This document shows, in pieces, positions 46,195 through 57,524 of a stretch of DNA of 64,000 nt. Source of the DNA: Pseudomonas linyingensis (GTDB lineage: Bacteria; Pseudomonadota; Gammaproteobacteria; Pseudomonadales; Pseudomonadaceae); the NCBI RefSeq assembly GCF_900109175.1, contig NZ_FNZE01000006.1:1-64000 (forward strand). The letters run 5' to 3'. A program made the position numbers and the translations under genes. Within the stretch, counting starts at the first letter, position 1; every line of letters begins with the position of its first letter. Below the pieces are notes generated by a model. It had not been told where the DNA came from. It did no database searches and was given only the letters and a program-made list of their open reading frames with translations.

Positions 46195-47338
46195 TTCGAT
46201 CGTACGCCGCCGCTGGCGGCTGATCCTCGGCGCCGAGGCCGAGGCCGCGCTGGGGGGCGAGCAGGGCGGTGCGAGTGTGCTGGACGACGGCGACCAGCGC
46301 CGCGACGCTGCCCTGGAATATCTCTACGGCCGCGAGTTCGAGCGCCGCGAGGGCGGCGCCGAAGACGCGGACCGTTACGGCGGTATCGGCCGTCCCGATC
46401 CCGGCGCGGTGCGCTGGCTGGGCGAGGTGCGTAAGCTGTTCCCGCGCTCGGCGGCCGAGGTGCTGCAGCGCGATGCGCTGGACCGCTACCGGATGAGCGG
46501 CCTGCTCGCCGATCCCCAGGTGCTGGCCCAGGCTACGCCGAGCATCGAGCTGGTGCAGACGCTGATGGCGCTGCGCGAGCGCCTGCCGGCGGTGGTGCAT
46601 GCCGAGGCGCTGCGGCTGATCCGCCGGGTGGTCGAGCAACTGGAGGCGAAGCTGGCGCCACGGATGCGCGCCGCCTTCGCCCCCAAGCGCCGCCGCCACG
46701 GCCGCGGCGGACGGCCGCGGTTGGCCGATCTCGACTGGGCGCGCACCCTGCGCCACAACCTGCCCCACTATCAGCTGGAAACCGAGGAGCTGGTGCTGGA
46801 GCGACTGTTCTTCCATCCGCGCGAGGAGCGTCGGCTGCCCTGGCACCTGTGGCTGCTGGTGGACCAGAGCGGCTCGATGAGCGAGTCGGTGATCCACTGC
46901 GCGGTGATGGCCGGCATCTTCGCCCGCCTGAGCGCGGTGCGTACCCGCCTGCTGCTGTTCGCCGACGAGGTGGTCGACGCCAGCAGCCAGCTGCAGGCGC
47001 CGGAGCGCCTGCTGATGGGCGCGCAGATCGGCGGCGGCACCAACATCGGTGCGGCGCTGGCCGCGGCGTTCGCCCAGGTGGAAGTACCGCGGCGCAGTGT
47101 GGTGGTGCTGATCTCCGACCTCTACGAAGGCCACGATGCGGCGCGGGTGCTCGGCGAGGCGGCGCGCCTGGTCGGCAGCGGCGTCCAGGTGCTGGCGCTG
47201 GCCGCGCTGGACCGCCGCGCCCATCCCGACTACGACCGCGCGATGGCCGAGCAACTGGTCGCGCGCGGCGTGCAGATGGCGGCGATGACCCCGGACCATC
47301 TGGTCGACTGGCTGGCCAACACCATGCAAGGACGCTGA
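46187..47338 (+). CDS. VWA-domain protein, partner of the MoxR ATPase (YehP-like)
   Basis: A 383-residue protein with a C-terminal von Willebrand factor A domain (about 215-383). The metal-ion-dependent adhesion site is complete: D226-x-S228-x-S230 (DQSGSMS), T285 (GGGTNIG) and D311 (LISDLYEG). The N-terminal half is helical, ending in a basic stretch (KRRRHGRGGRPR, 167-178) that could contact nucleic acid or act as a linker. VWA proteins paired with MoxR ATPases carry the client-binding or metal-insertion function. The start ATG overlaps the DUF5682 gene by 8 bases; the SWIM gene follows after 2 nt. Confidence 0.92.
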   Translation: MTDSIVRRRWRLILGAEAEAALGGEQGGASVLDDGDQRRDAALEYLYGREFERREGGAEDADRYGGIGRPDPGAVRWLGEVRKLFPRSAAEVLQRDALDRYRMSGLLADPQVLAQATPSIELVQTLMALRERLPAVVHAEALRLIRRVVEQLEAKLAPRMRAAFAPKRRRHGRGGRPRLADLDWARTLRHNLPHYQLETEELVLERLFFHPREERRLPWHLWLLVDQSGSMSESVIHCAVMAGIFARLSAVRTRLLLFADEVVDASSQLQAPERLLMGAQIGGGTNIGAALAAAFAQVEVPRRSVVVLISDLYEGHDAARVLGEAARLVGSGVQVLALAALDRRAHPDYDRAMAEQLVARGVQMAAMTPDHLVDWLANTMQGR

Positions 47339-47340
47339 AC

Positions 47341-49002
47341 ATGCTGCAGCAATGGTTATATGCCCTCGACGATGCCGCCATCGCCGACTGGGCCAACAAG
47401 GGCTTGCTCAAGCGCGGCGCCAAGGCGCTGGCCGCCTGCGACAGCGGGCAGTGGACGCTGGCGGCGGACGCCGCCGCGGCCAACATCGAAGGCCATACCC
47501 AGCGCCTGGGCGGCGTCGGTTTCGCCGCGCTGGCCTGCGACTGCCCGGCCTTCGGCCCCTGTCACCACCTGTGCGCCTTCCTCCTCGGCCTGCGCGAGCG
47601 GCTGGTGGCGCAAGCGGCTGCCGGCGATGCAGCGGCCGAGCCGCCAGCGCCGGCTACGCCCTGGCTGGACGGTGATGCCGCGAGCATCGAACAGGCCTTC
47701 GGCGCCGCCGCCACCCGCCGCGCCCTGCAATGGCTGGCGCGCAGTTTCGAGGCCGAACTGGAGGAGGGCGATACCGGCCTGGTCGGCCAACTGCTCGACC
47801 CGGAGGAAGCCACCGTGCGCGTCCCCCGCGCCGGCGGGCTGGCGGCGGCCACCTGCACCTGCAAGGCGGCGAGCTGCGCGCACCGCGCGCTGGTGGTGCT
47901 GCAGGCGCGCCAGGCGGCCGGCTCGGCCATCCCGCAACTGCCAGCGCTCGGTCTGGAGGCGCCGGCGCGGGCGCGCCTGGCGCAGCTGGAGGACTGGCTG
48001 GTCGCGCTGGTGCTGCAGGGCTGCGCCGGGGTCGGGCCGGCCTTCGTCGACCAGGGCGAGGCGCTGGCCACCGAGCTGCGCCAGGCTGACCTGCCGCGCC
48101 TGGGCGCGACCCTGCAGGGGCTGGTGCAGCTGCTGCGCGACGACCAGGTCCGCCGCGGCGGCGCCGCCGAGCGTCTGCCGGATGCACTGGCGGCAGTCTG
48201 GGTGCTGGCCCGCGGTCTGCGCCGGGAGCCGATGCCGCGGCCGTTCCCCGAACTGGCCGGGGTGCACCGGCGCAGCTACCGGCGCCTCGGCGGCCTGCTG
48301 CTGCACGGCGTCGGTGCCGAAGTGTGGGAAACCCTGGCCGGCCAGCGTGGCTTTTCCGTGTATTTCCATGCGCCGGAAAGCGGGCGCTATTTCAGCTGGT
48401 CGGAGTCGCGCGCTCGCGACCTCGATCCGCAATGGCAGCCCGCCGCGGCGCTCGAACAGGCGCGGCTGGCCGGTATCGCCGTGCCCGCGCTGCTGCAGCG
48501 CGGCCATCGCCTGGAGTGCGGCTGGGCCAGCGCCGACGGCCGCCTGTCCGCCCGCGACGGCACCCGCCTGAGCGTTGCCGACGGCGTGGCGCCGGCTTGC
48601 CCGGCGGACGATCTGGCGACCCCGCTGCAGGGCCTCGGCGAGCGCCTGCGCGCCGACCCCTGGCAGCGTCCGCCGCAGCAACTGGTGCGGCTGGCGGTCG
48701 GCGCGGTCGGCGCGCTACAGGTCGACCGCGCCCTGCAGCGCTGGTCGCTGCCGCTGGGCGACCCGAGCGGCATTCCCTTCACCCTGCGCGGCGAGCTGGC
48801 CGGCTTCCAGGGCCTGGCCTGCCGCCAGCTGCAGGCCGGCCTGGCGGCAGGACGCGTGCCGAGCGAGGTGTTCGGCCGCCTCAGCCAGCAGGGCGGGCTC
48901 GTCGTCCTCGCGCCGATCAGCGTGCGCTGGGCCGGCGCGCCCGGCCTGCTGCACCTGAGCGCGCCCCGGCTCGCGGCTTCCCGAGGAGTTTCTCATGCCT
49001 GA
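47341..49002 (+). CDS. SWIM zinc-finger protein (YehQ-like)
   Basis: A 553-residue cytoplasmic protein with two SWIM-type zinc motifs: C66-x-C68-x5-C74-x-H76 and C172-x-C174-x4-C179-x-H181. SWIM domains mediate DNA or protein contacts. The rest of the protein is Ala/Leu/Arg-rich with no recognised catalytic site; a conserved-looking block lies at PELAGVHRRSYRRLGGLLLHG. It starts 2 nt after the VWA stop and overlaps the small gene behind it by 8 bases, so it belongs to the same operon. Confidence 0.88.
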   Translation: MLQQWLYALDDAAIADWANKGLLKRGAKALAACDSGQWTLAADAAAANIEGHTQRLGGVGFAALACDCPAFGPCHHLCAFLLGLRERLVAQAAAGDAAAEPPAPATPWLDGDAASIEQAFGAAATRRALQWLARSFEAELEEGDTGLVGQLLDPEEATVRVPRAGGLAAATCTCKAASCAHRALVVLQARQAAGSAIPQLPALGLEAPARARLAQLEDWLVALVLQGCAGVGPAFVDQGEALATELRQADLPRLGATLQGLVQLLRDDQVRRGGAAERLPDALAAVWVLARGLRREPMPRPFPELAGVHRRSYRRLGGLLLHGVGAEVWETLAGQRGFSVYFHAPESGRYFSWSESRARDLDPQWQPAAALEQARLAGIAVPALLQRGHRLECGWASADGRLSARDGTRLSVADGVAPACPADDLATPLQGLGERLRADPWQRPPQQLVRLAVGAVGALQVDRALQRWSLPLGDPSGIPFTLRGELAGFQGLACRQLQAGLAAGRVPSEVFGRLSQQGGLVVLAPISVRWAGAPGLLHLSAPRLAASRGVSHA

Positions 49003-49303
49003 GCAAGACAACCTTCAGGCCTGGCTGGACGCCGGCCAGCACTGGCTCGCCCGCGTGCAGGCCGCCGGTCTGTCCTGCGCCGGTCACCCCCTGCTGGCCG
49101 AGGGCCACGCCTGGCGCGCGCAGGGCGAACTGCTCGGCTGGGCGCCGGTGTGCCGTCTGCTGGACTTGGCGCTCGACGAGCAGGCAGCGCTGTCGTCGCG
49201 GGCACGGGCGCTGCTCGACCTGGTGGCGTGGGTGGCCACGGCGCGGCGCTTGGAGGCGGTGGCGGGGCTCAGCCCTGAAACAGCTCCACCAGCCAGTCGA
49301 TGA
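48995..49303 (+). CDS. Small protein (102 residues) ending the MoxR/VWA/SWIM cassette, unknown
   Basis: The ATG overlaps the end of the SWIM gene by 8 bases and has a near-ideal GAGGAG ribosome site about 7 nt upstream, so translation is likely. The product is Ala/Leu/Trp-rich and predicted helical (NLQAWLDAGQHWLARVQAAG; ALLDLVAWVATARRLEAVAG). It has two cysteines and no signal peptide. No family is recognised. Its last 35 bases overlap the 3-prime end of the LysR gene on the other strand, which suggests the end of the cassette was joined to older sequence here and the protein may be truncated or have acquired a new C-terminus. Confidence 0.7.
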   Translation: MPEQDNLQAWLDAGQHWLARVQAAGLSCAGHPLLAEGHAWRAQGELLGWAPVCRLLDLALDEQAALSSRARALLDLVAWVATARRLEAVAGLSPETAPPASR

Positions 49304-50159
49304 ACACCCGCAGGCGCGGCGTCAGGTGGCGGTGGTGGGGGTAGAGTACGGTCATCGGTAGCGGCGGCGGGCGGTGCTGGGGCAGCAGTTCGACCAGGCT
49401 GCCGGCGGCCAGCTGGCGCTGTACGTGATAGTGCGGCACCTGGACGATACCCAGCCCCGCCTCGCAGGCCGCCACGTAGGACTCCCCGTTGTTGACCGCC
49501 AGGCAGGCCGGCAGGGTACGTGTCACCACTTGTCCGTCGACGCCGAACTCCAGCGGCTGCAGGCGGCCGCTGGTGGCCGACAGGTAATCGACGCCCCGAT
49601 GTCCTTCGAGCTGGTCGAGGCTGGTTGGCAGGCCGTGGCGGGCCAGGTAGCCGGCGCTGGCGCAGGTGACCTGGGGCAGCGGCGGCAGGGGGCGGGCGAC
49701 CAGGGTGGAATCGTCCAGCGCGCCGATGCGCACCACGCAATCGACCCCTTCGCGCACCAGGTCGATCATCCGATCGCCGATGCCGATTTCCAGGCTGATC
49801 TCCGGGTAGCGCGCATAGAACTCCGGCAGCGCCGGGATCACCACCAGTCGGCCGAGCGAGGCGGGCAGGTCGACCTTCAGGTGCCCGCGCGGGTGCTGCG
49901 CGCTGCGCGAAAACACGCTTTCCGCTTCCTCGATCTCGGCGAGGATGCTCAGGCAGTGCTGGTAGTAGGAGCGCCCGTCGAGGGTGGCGCTGACCTGACG
50001 GGTGGTGCGCTGCAGCAGGCGTGCGCCCAGGTGGCTTTCCAGCTGCTTGACCAGTGCGGTCGCCGAAGCGCGCGACATGCCGAGCTGCTCGGCCGCCTTG
50101 CTGAAGCTGCCGAGTTCGACGATGCGCACGAACAGCTGCATTGCCTGCAAACGGTCCAT
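49269..50159 (-). CDS. LysR-type transcriptional regulator divergent from benE
   Basis: A 296-residue LysR regulator of the CrgA/DhcR-like subgroup (MDRLQAMQLFVRIVELGSFS). The winged helix-turn-helix spans about residues 1-60 and the effector domain the remainder. It is divergent from the BenE-family transporter gene across 132 bp containing a TGTTC-N9-GAACA operator candidate. Control of the transporter is the likely role; the inducer is unknown. The 3-prime end overlaps the small cassette gene. Confidence 0.9.
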   Translation of the reverse strand: MDRLQAMQLFVRIVELGSFSKAAEQLGMSRASATALVKQLESHLGARLLQRTTRQVSATLDGRSYYQHCLSILAEIEEAESVFSRSAQHPRGHLKVDLPASLGRLVVIPALPEFYARYPEISLEIGIGDRMIDLVREGVDCVVRIGALDDSTLVARPLPPLPQVTCASAGYLARHGLPTSLDQLEGHRGVDYLSATSGRLQPLEFGVDGQVVTRTLPACLAVNNGESYVAACEAGLGIVQVPHYHVQRQLAAGSLVELLPQHRPPPLPMTVLYPHHRHLTPRLRVFIDWLVELFQG

Positions 50160-50171
50160 GGATGATCCAAT

Positions 50172-50190
50172 TGTTCTTTGATTCCGAACA
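50172..50190. promoter_or_regulatory. Putative LysR operator between the LysR gene and benE
   Basis: TGTTC (50172-50176) and GAACA (50186-50190) are inverted around a 9-bp spacer, containing the T-N11-A form of LysR boxes (TTC-N9-GAA). It lies 13 bp from the LysR start codon, as expected for an autoregulated divergent pair. Confidence 0.5.
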
Positions 50191-50291
50191 GTGTTGCCAG
50201 TTTTGCCGGCTTTATCAATTCATGGGCTGACAATAAGGTTGCAGCATCGCCGGCCCCATGCGCCGGCCGGCACGTTTGGTTGGAGCCCAGA

Positions 50292-51515
50292 ATGAAGCGC
50301 AGCACGATCCAGCAGGATTTTTCGATTTCGGCAGTCACGGCCGGCTTTCTCGCCGTACTGATCTCCTACTCAGGGCCGTTGATCATCTTCTTCCAGGCCG
50401 CGCAGAGTGCCGAGGTTTCCACGGCGATGATGACCTCCTGGGTCTGGGCCATCTCCGTCGGCGCGGCGCTGTCCGGCATCCTGCTCAGCTGGTGGCTCAA
50501 GGTACCGGTGGTGACCGCCTGGTCGGCGCCCGGCACGGCGTTGCTGGTCACCCTGTTCCCCGAACTCAGCCTCAATCAGGCGGTGGGCGCCTATATCACT
50601 GCGGCCGTGATCATTTTCCTGATCGGCGTTTCCGGCTACTTCGACCGCATCGTGCAGGCCATCCCCAAGGGCATCGCCTGCGCGATGATGGCCGGCATCC
50701 TGTTCCAGTTCGGCGTGGGCGCGTTCAAGGCGGTGGAAAGCATGCCGGCCCTGGCCCTCGGCATGATCGGCGCCTACCTGCTGCTCAAGCGCCTGTTTCC
50801 CCGCTATTGCCTGGTGCTGCTGCTGATCGTCGGCGTGGCCCTGGCCGTCGGCCTGGAAGACAGCAACCTGCAGGGCATCGAGCTGAGCCTGGCCGCACCG
50901 CTGTTCATCGCGCCGGAGTGGACCTGGAGCGCCACCCTCAGCCTGGCCATCCCGCTGGTGCTGGTCAGCCTGACCGGGCAGTTCCTGCCCGGCATGGCCA
51001 TCCTGCGCAGCTCGGGCTACCACACCCCAGCCAAGCCGCTGATCGCCGTCACCGGTCTGGCCTCGCTGGCGGTGGCCTGCTTCGGCGGCATCACCATCGT
51101 CATCGCTGCCATCACCGCGGCCCTGTGCACCGGCAAGGATGCCCACGACAACCCCGACAAGCGCTATGTCGCGGGGATCGCCAACGGCGTGTTCTACCTG
51201 CTGGGTGGCTGCTTCGCCGGCACCATCATCCTGTTGTTCACCTCCATGCCCAAGGCCTTCGTCGCCGTACTGGCCGGGCTGGCGCTGATCGGCGCGATCA
51301 CCAGCAACGTGATGGGGGCGGTACACGAGGCTGAGCACCGCGAGGCGTCGATGATCACCTTCCTGGCCACCGCCTCGGGCATGAGCTTCTTCGGCCTGGG
51401 CTCGGCGTTCTGGGGCGTGGTGCTCGGCTCGCTGGCCTATGTGGTTCTGCACAAGTCGGGCTGGCTGCCGCGCAAAGCCCCGGCCGCCGCTCTGGGGGTG
51501 CCGAGCAAGGATTGA
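50292..51515 (+). CDS. benE: BenE family (benzoate/H+ symporter-like) inner-membrane transporter
   Basis: A 407-residue membrane protein with about 11-12 hydrophobic helices. BenE hallmarks include AGFLAVLISYSGPLIIFFQAA near the N-terminus, TAWSAPGTALL, IPKGIACAMMAGILF and FGGITIVIAAITAALCTGKDAH. Benzoate is the named substrate of the family, but no benzoate catabolic genes are nearby, so the substrate is open. The ATG at 50292 gives the usual short N-terminus; the frame continues upstream as a shadow. Likely controlled by the divergent LysR protein. Confidence 0.88.
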   Translation: MKRSTIQQDFSISAVTAGFLAVLISYSGPLIIFFQAAQSAEVSTAMMTSWVWAISVGAALSGILLSWWLKVPVVTAWSAPGTALLVTLFPELSLNQAVGAYITAAVIIFLIGVSGYFDRIVQAIPKGIACAMMAGILFQFGVGAFKAVESMPALALGMIGAYLLLKRLFPRYCLVLLLIVGVALAVGLEDSNLQGIELSLAAPLFIAPEWTWSATLSLAIPLVLVSLTGQFLPGMAILRSSGYHTPAKPLIAVTGLASLAVACFGGITIVIAAITAALCTGKDAHDNPDKRYVAGIANGVFYLLGGCFAGTIILLFTSMPKAFVAVLAGLALIGAITSNVMGAVHEAEHREASMITFLATASGMSFFGLGSAFWGVVLGSLAYVVLHKSGWLPRKAPAAALGVPSKD

Positions 51516-51660
51516 GCCGTCGCAGGATGACGGGTAGGCAGCATGCTGCGCGCTGGGGGCAGCTTGGCGAAATCGGCTCGTGGCAGCGGCGACATGGCCC
51601 GGCATAGGCTAAAAAGATATGAGGTGGTGTGCGTTATGCCGATTGCGCAGAAGGACGGCA

Positions 51661-51675
51661 TGGCGCACCCCTTGC
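51661..51675 (+). promoter_or_regulatory. Candidate sigma-54 promoter before livK
   Basis: TGGCGCACCCCTTGC matches the TGGCAC-N5-TTGC consensus at all but one fixed position, with the required GG-N10-GC spacing. It lies 57 nt before the livK start, which would give a leader of about 45 nt. Nitrogen-controlled (NtrC-type) expression of an amino-acid or amide importer would be sensible. It is a motif match only. Confidence 0.45.
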
Positions 51676-51731
51676 CGCCGGACGCCTGTCGCTCGCCGGG
51701 AGCGACCATCCCCATCTCCAGGAGCACCCCC

Positions 51732-52856
51732 ATGTCGCAGAAGATTGCAGGAAAAGGCTTTCTCGCCCTCGCGGTGTCCGCCGCGCTGGGCCTGTCTTCC
51801 GTGGTTCAGGCCGAGATACTGATCGGCGTGGCCGGCCCGCACACCGGCCCCAGTGCGGCGATCGGCGAGCAGTACTGGCGCGGCGCGAGCCAGGCGGCGG
51901 CCGACATCAACGCCGCCGGCGGCATCAACGGCGAGCCGATCAAGCTGGTCAAGGGCGACGACGCCTGCGAGCCGAAGCAGGCGGTGGCGGTGGCCAACCG
52001 CCTGGTCGACCAGGACAAGGTCGCCGGGGTGATCGGCCATTTCTGCTCTTCCTCCACCATCCCGGCCTCCGCGGTGTATGACGAGGCGGCTGTGCTGATG
52101 ATCACTCCCGGCTCGACCAACCCGGTGGTCACCGACCGGCGCCTCAACGTGGTGTTCCGCATGTGCGGTCGCGACGACCAGCAGGGCCAGGTCGCCGCCG
52201 ACTTCATCGTCGACACCCTGAAGGGCGCGCGGGTGGCGATCATCCACGACAAGGACACCTACGGTCAGGGCATCGCCAATGCGGCCAAGGCGCGACTGAA
52301 CGAGCGCGGCGTCACCGAGGTGCTCTACGAGGGCCTGACCCGCGGCGAGAAGGACTTCAACGCGCTGGTCACCAAGCTGCGTGGCGCCAATGTCGACGTA
52401 GTCTACTTCGGCGGCCTGCACCCGGAGGCCGGTCCGCTGCTGCGGCAGATGCGCGAGCAGGGCCTGACCGCCCACTTCGTCTCCGGCGACGGCGTGGTCA
52501 CCGACGAGCTGGTCACCACCGCCGGCGGCCCGCAGTACGTCAAGGGCGCCTACATGACCTTCGGCGCCGACCCGCGCAAGATCGCCGATGGCCAGGCGGT
52601 GGTCGAGAAGCTGCGTGCCGGCGGCTACGAGCCGGAGGGCTATACCCTGTACGCCTATGCCTCGCTGCAGACCATGGCGGCGGCCTTCAACGGTGTCGGT
52701 TCGAACGACGCGGAGGAGGCCAGCGCCTGGCTGAAGAGCCATTCGGTGCCGACCGTGATGGGCAGCAAGGCGTGGGATCGCAAGGGCGACCTCAAGGTCA
52801 GCGACTACGTGCTCTACCAGTGGGACGATCAGGGCAAGTATCACCAGCTGCCGTGA
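51732..52856 (+). CDS. Branched-chain amino acid/amide-type ABC transporter substrate-binding protein
   Basis: A 374-residue periplasmic binding protein (LivK/BraC family). A signal peptide (MSQKIAGKGFLALAVSAA) is cleaved near VQA/E28. The mature part begins ILIGVAGPHTGPSAAIGEQ and carries the paired cysteines typical of the family (DDACEPKQA and IGHFCSSS). AGGAG lies 8 nt before the ATG. It heads a complete K-H-M-G-F import operon. Specificity (Leu/Ile/Val, Ala, amide or other) cannot be read from the sequence. Confidence 0.92.
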   Translation: MSQKIAGKGFLALAVSAALGLSSVVQAEILIGVAGPHTGPSAAIGEQYWRGASQAAADINAAGGINGEPIKLVKGDDACEPKQAVAVANRLVDQDKVAGVIGHFCSSSTIPASAVYDEAAVLMITPGSTNPVVTDRRLNVVFRMCGRDDQQGQVAADFIVDTLKGARVAIIHDKDTYGQGIANAAKARLNERGVTEVLYEGLTRGEKDFNALVTKLRGANVDVVYFGGLHPEAGPLLRQMREQGLTAHFVSGDGVVTDELVTTAGGPQYVKGAYMTFGADPRKIADGQAVVEKLRAGGYEPEGYTLYAYASLQTMAAAFNGVGSNDAEEASAWLKSHSVPTVMGSKAWDRKGDLKVSDYVLYQWDDQGKYHQLP

Positions 52857-52860
52857 TCGG

Positions 52861-52966
52861 CGCCCGGCAGACGCCGGGCGGCTCCAATCCATAGGGGGGG
52901 AAACCCGCGCAGCGGTTTTCCACCCCAATCGATGCACGGGGAAAACGGCCTGTGGTCGTTTTCCCC
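52861..52966 (+). promoter_or_regulatory. Three consecutive RNA hairpins between livK and livH
   Basis: Hairpin 1: CGCCCGGC/GCCGGGCG (52861-52880), perfect, 4-nt loop. Hairpin 2: 52894-52926, 10 arm positions with one mismatch around a 3-nt loop, then one mismatch and four more G-C pairs. Hairpin 3: GGGGAAAACG/CGTTTTCCCC (52938-52966), perfect 10 bp. None has a T-tract. This is the position where binding-protein mRNAs are often stabilised and separated from the membrane-subunit message. Confidence 0.6.
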
Positions 52967-52996
52967 TGCGGCGCGCCCACCCGCGGAGATCGAGGC

Positions 52997-53911
<915 letters not shown>

Positions 53912-53913
53912 GC

Positions 53914-56059
<2,146 letters not shown>

Positions 56060-56063
<4 letters not shown>

Positions 56064-56776
56064 GCGTGCCGCTGCTGGAGTTCCGCGACGTCGATCTCCA
56101 CTACGGGCCGGTGCAGGCCCTGCGCCAGGTCAGCCTGCAGGTCGCCGAGGGCGAAACGGTGTGCCTGATCGGCGCCAACGGCGCCGGAAAGTCCAGCCTG
56201 CTGATGTCGATCTTCGGCCAGCCGCGCGTCAGCGCCGGACAGATCCTCCTGCGCGGCGAGGACATCACCGGCAAGTCCGCCCACCATGTCGCCGCCAGCG
56301 GCGTGGCCCAGTCCCCGGAAGGGCGGCGGGTGTTTCCCGACATGAGCGTCGAGGAGAATCTGCTGATGGGCACCATCACCATCGGCGACCGGCATGCCGA
56401 CGAGGATCTGCGCCGCATGTTCGAGCTGTTCCCGCGCCTGCTCGAACGGCGCAACCAGCGCGCGATGACCCTCTCCGGCGGCGAGCAGCAGATGCTCGCC
56501 ATTGCCCGCGCCCTGATGAGCCGGCCGAAACTGCTGCTGCTCGACGAGCCGTCGCTGGGCCTGGCACCGCTGGTGGTCAGGCAGATCTTCCAGATCCTCC
56601 GCGAACTGGCAGCCGGCGGCATGACTCTGTTCCTGGTCGAGCAGAACGCCAACCACGCGCTCAAGCTGTCCGACCGCGGCTACGTGCTGGTCAACGGCGA
56701 GATCCGCCTGAGCGGCACGGGCGCCGAGCTGCTGGGCAACGCCGAGGTGAGGAGCGCCTATCTGGGCGGGCACTGA
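56060..56776 (+). CDS. livF: Branched-chain amino acid-type ABC transporter ATPase LivF
   Basis: A 238-residue ATPase with Walker A GANGAGKS, the SPEGRRVFPDMSVEENL segment characteristic of LivF/BraG, signature LSGGEQQ and Walker B LLLLDEPSLGLAP. It completes the importer operon. The stop directly abuts the stop of the convergent SRPBCC gene with no spacer. Confidence 0.95.
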
Positions 56777-57223
56777 CTAGTCGGGAATCTCCGCCTCGAC
56801 CAGCTGCGCCAGCAACAGGAGCGATTCCTGCCAGCCGAGATAGCACGCCTCGACCGGGATGGCCTCGGGGATGCCCTCCTGAACGATGCTCAGCTCGGTG
56901 CCGCAGGACACGGCCTTCAGGGAGACCGTCGTCTGCATTACACCGGGCAGTTGCGGATCATCGAAGCTGTCGCTGTTGCGGATGCGTTCGTTGGGCACCA
57001 GCTCCAGGTACTCGCCGCCGAAGCTCTGGACTGTCCCGGTGCTGAAGTTGGTGAACGACATCCGGTAGGTTCCGCCGACCCGGGCATCCAGCTGATGCAC
57101 CTTGGCGGTGAAGCCGTGCGGCGGCATCCACTTGGTCAGCGCCTCGGGGTCGAGGTAGGCGCGATAGATGCGCTCGGGCGGCGCACGCAGTACGCGGTGC
57201 AGTCGGACGGTGTGGGTCGGCAT
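56777..57223 (-). CDS. SRPBCC (AHSA1/polyketide-cyclase-like) family protein
   Basis: A 148-residue START-like helix-grip protein starting TVRLHRVLRAPPERIYRAYLDPEALTKWMPPHGF, the usual opening of the AHSA1 family. This fold binds hydrophobic ligands; individual roles vary and are mostly unknown. It is convergent with livF with no intervening base, so the two messages must overlap at their 3-prime ends. Confidence 0.87.
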   Translation of the reverse strand: MPTHTVRLHRVLRAPPERIYRAYLDPEALTKWMPPHGFTAKVHQLDARVGGTYRMSFTNFSTGTVQSFGGEYLELVPNERIRNSDSFDDPQLPGVMQTTVSLKAVSCGTELSIVQEGIPEAIPVEACYLGWQESLLLLAQLVEAEIPD

Positions 57224-57524
57224 GCTCGGGGCCTCGTGCTGGCGGTGGCTGGAGTTTGCCCAGTCGCTGCGTCTCAGGCGCGGGGCTGGGGCGAGTGGAT
57301 TGAGGATAGCCCTTGCCTGCGCGCCGCCCTGTACTTTGTCGGAACTTGGATGATTGGCCTTATTCGATCCTTACCGGATCGCGTTCCTCGTCACTGCCGG
57401 CCTCCAGCTGGCGCAGCAGGGCGAGGACACGTCGGCGTGCATCGACCTGACCGTGTGCGAGCTGAACGGGCCGATCTCGAACCAGTCAGAAAGCGCCGAG
57501 GGACCGGCTCGACACTTTCCATGC
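57224..57524. other. Gene-free 301-bp region
   Basis: No frame is convincing on either strand. A 6-bp hairpin (CGATCC/GGATCG, near 57364-57380) is seen but has no T-tract. The minus strand should hold the promoter of the SRPBCC gene near 57224-57290. Confidence 0.4.

Noticed and set aside
36505-49303. Cassette as part of a prophage or integrative element
   Set aside because: No integrase, transposase, direct flanking repeats or tRNA junction were seen, and base composition looks like that of the neighbours by eye.
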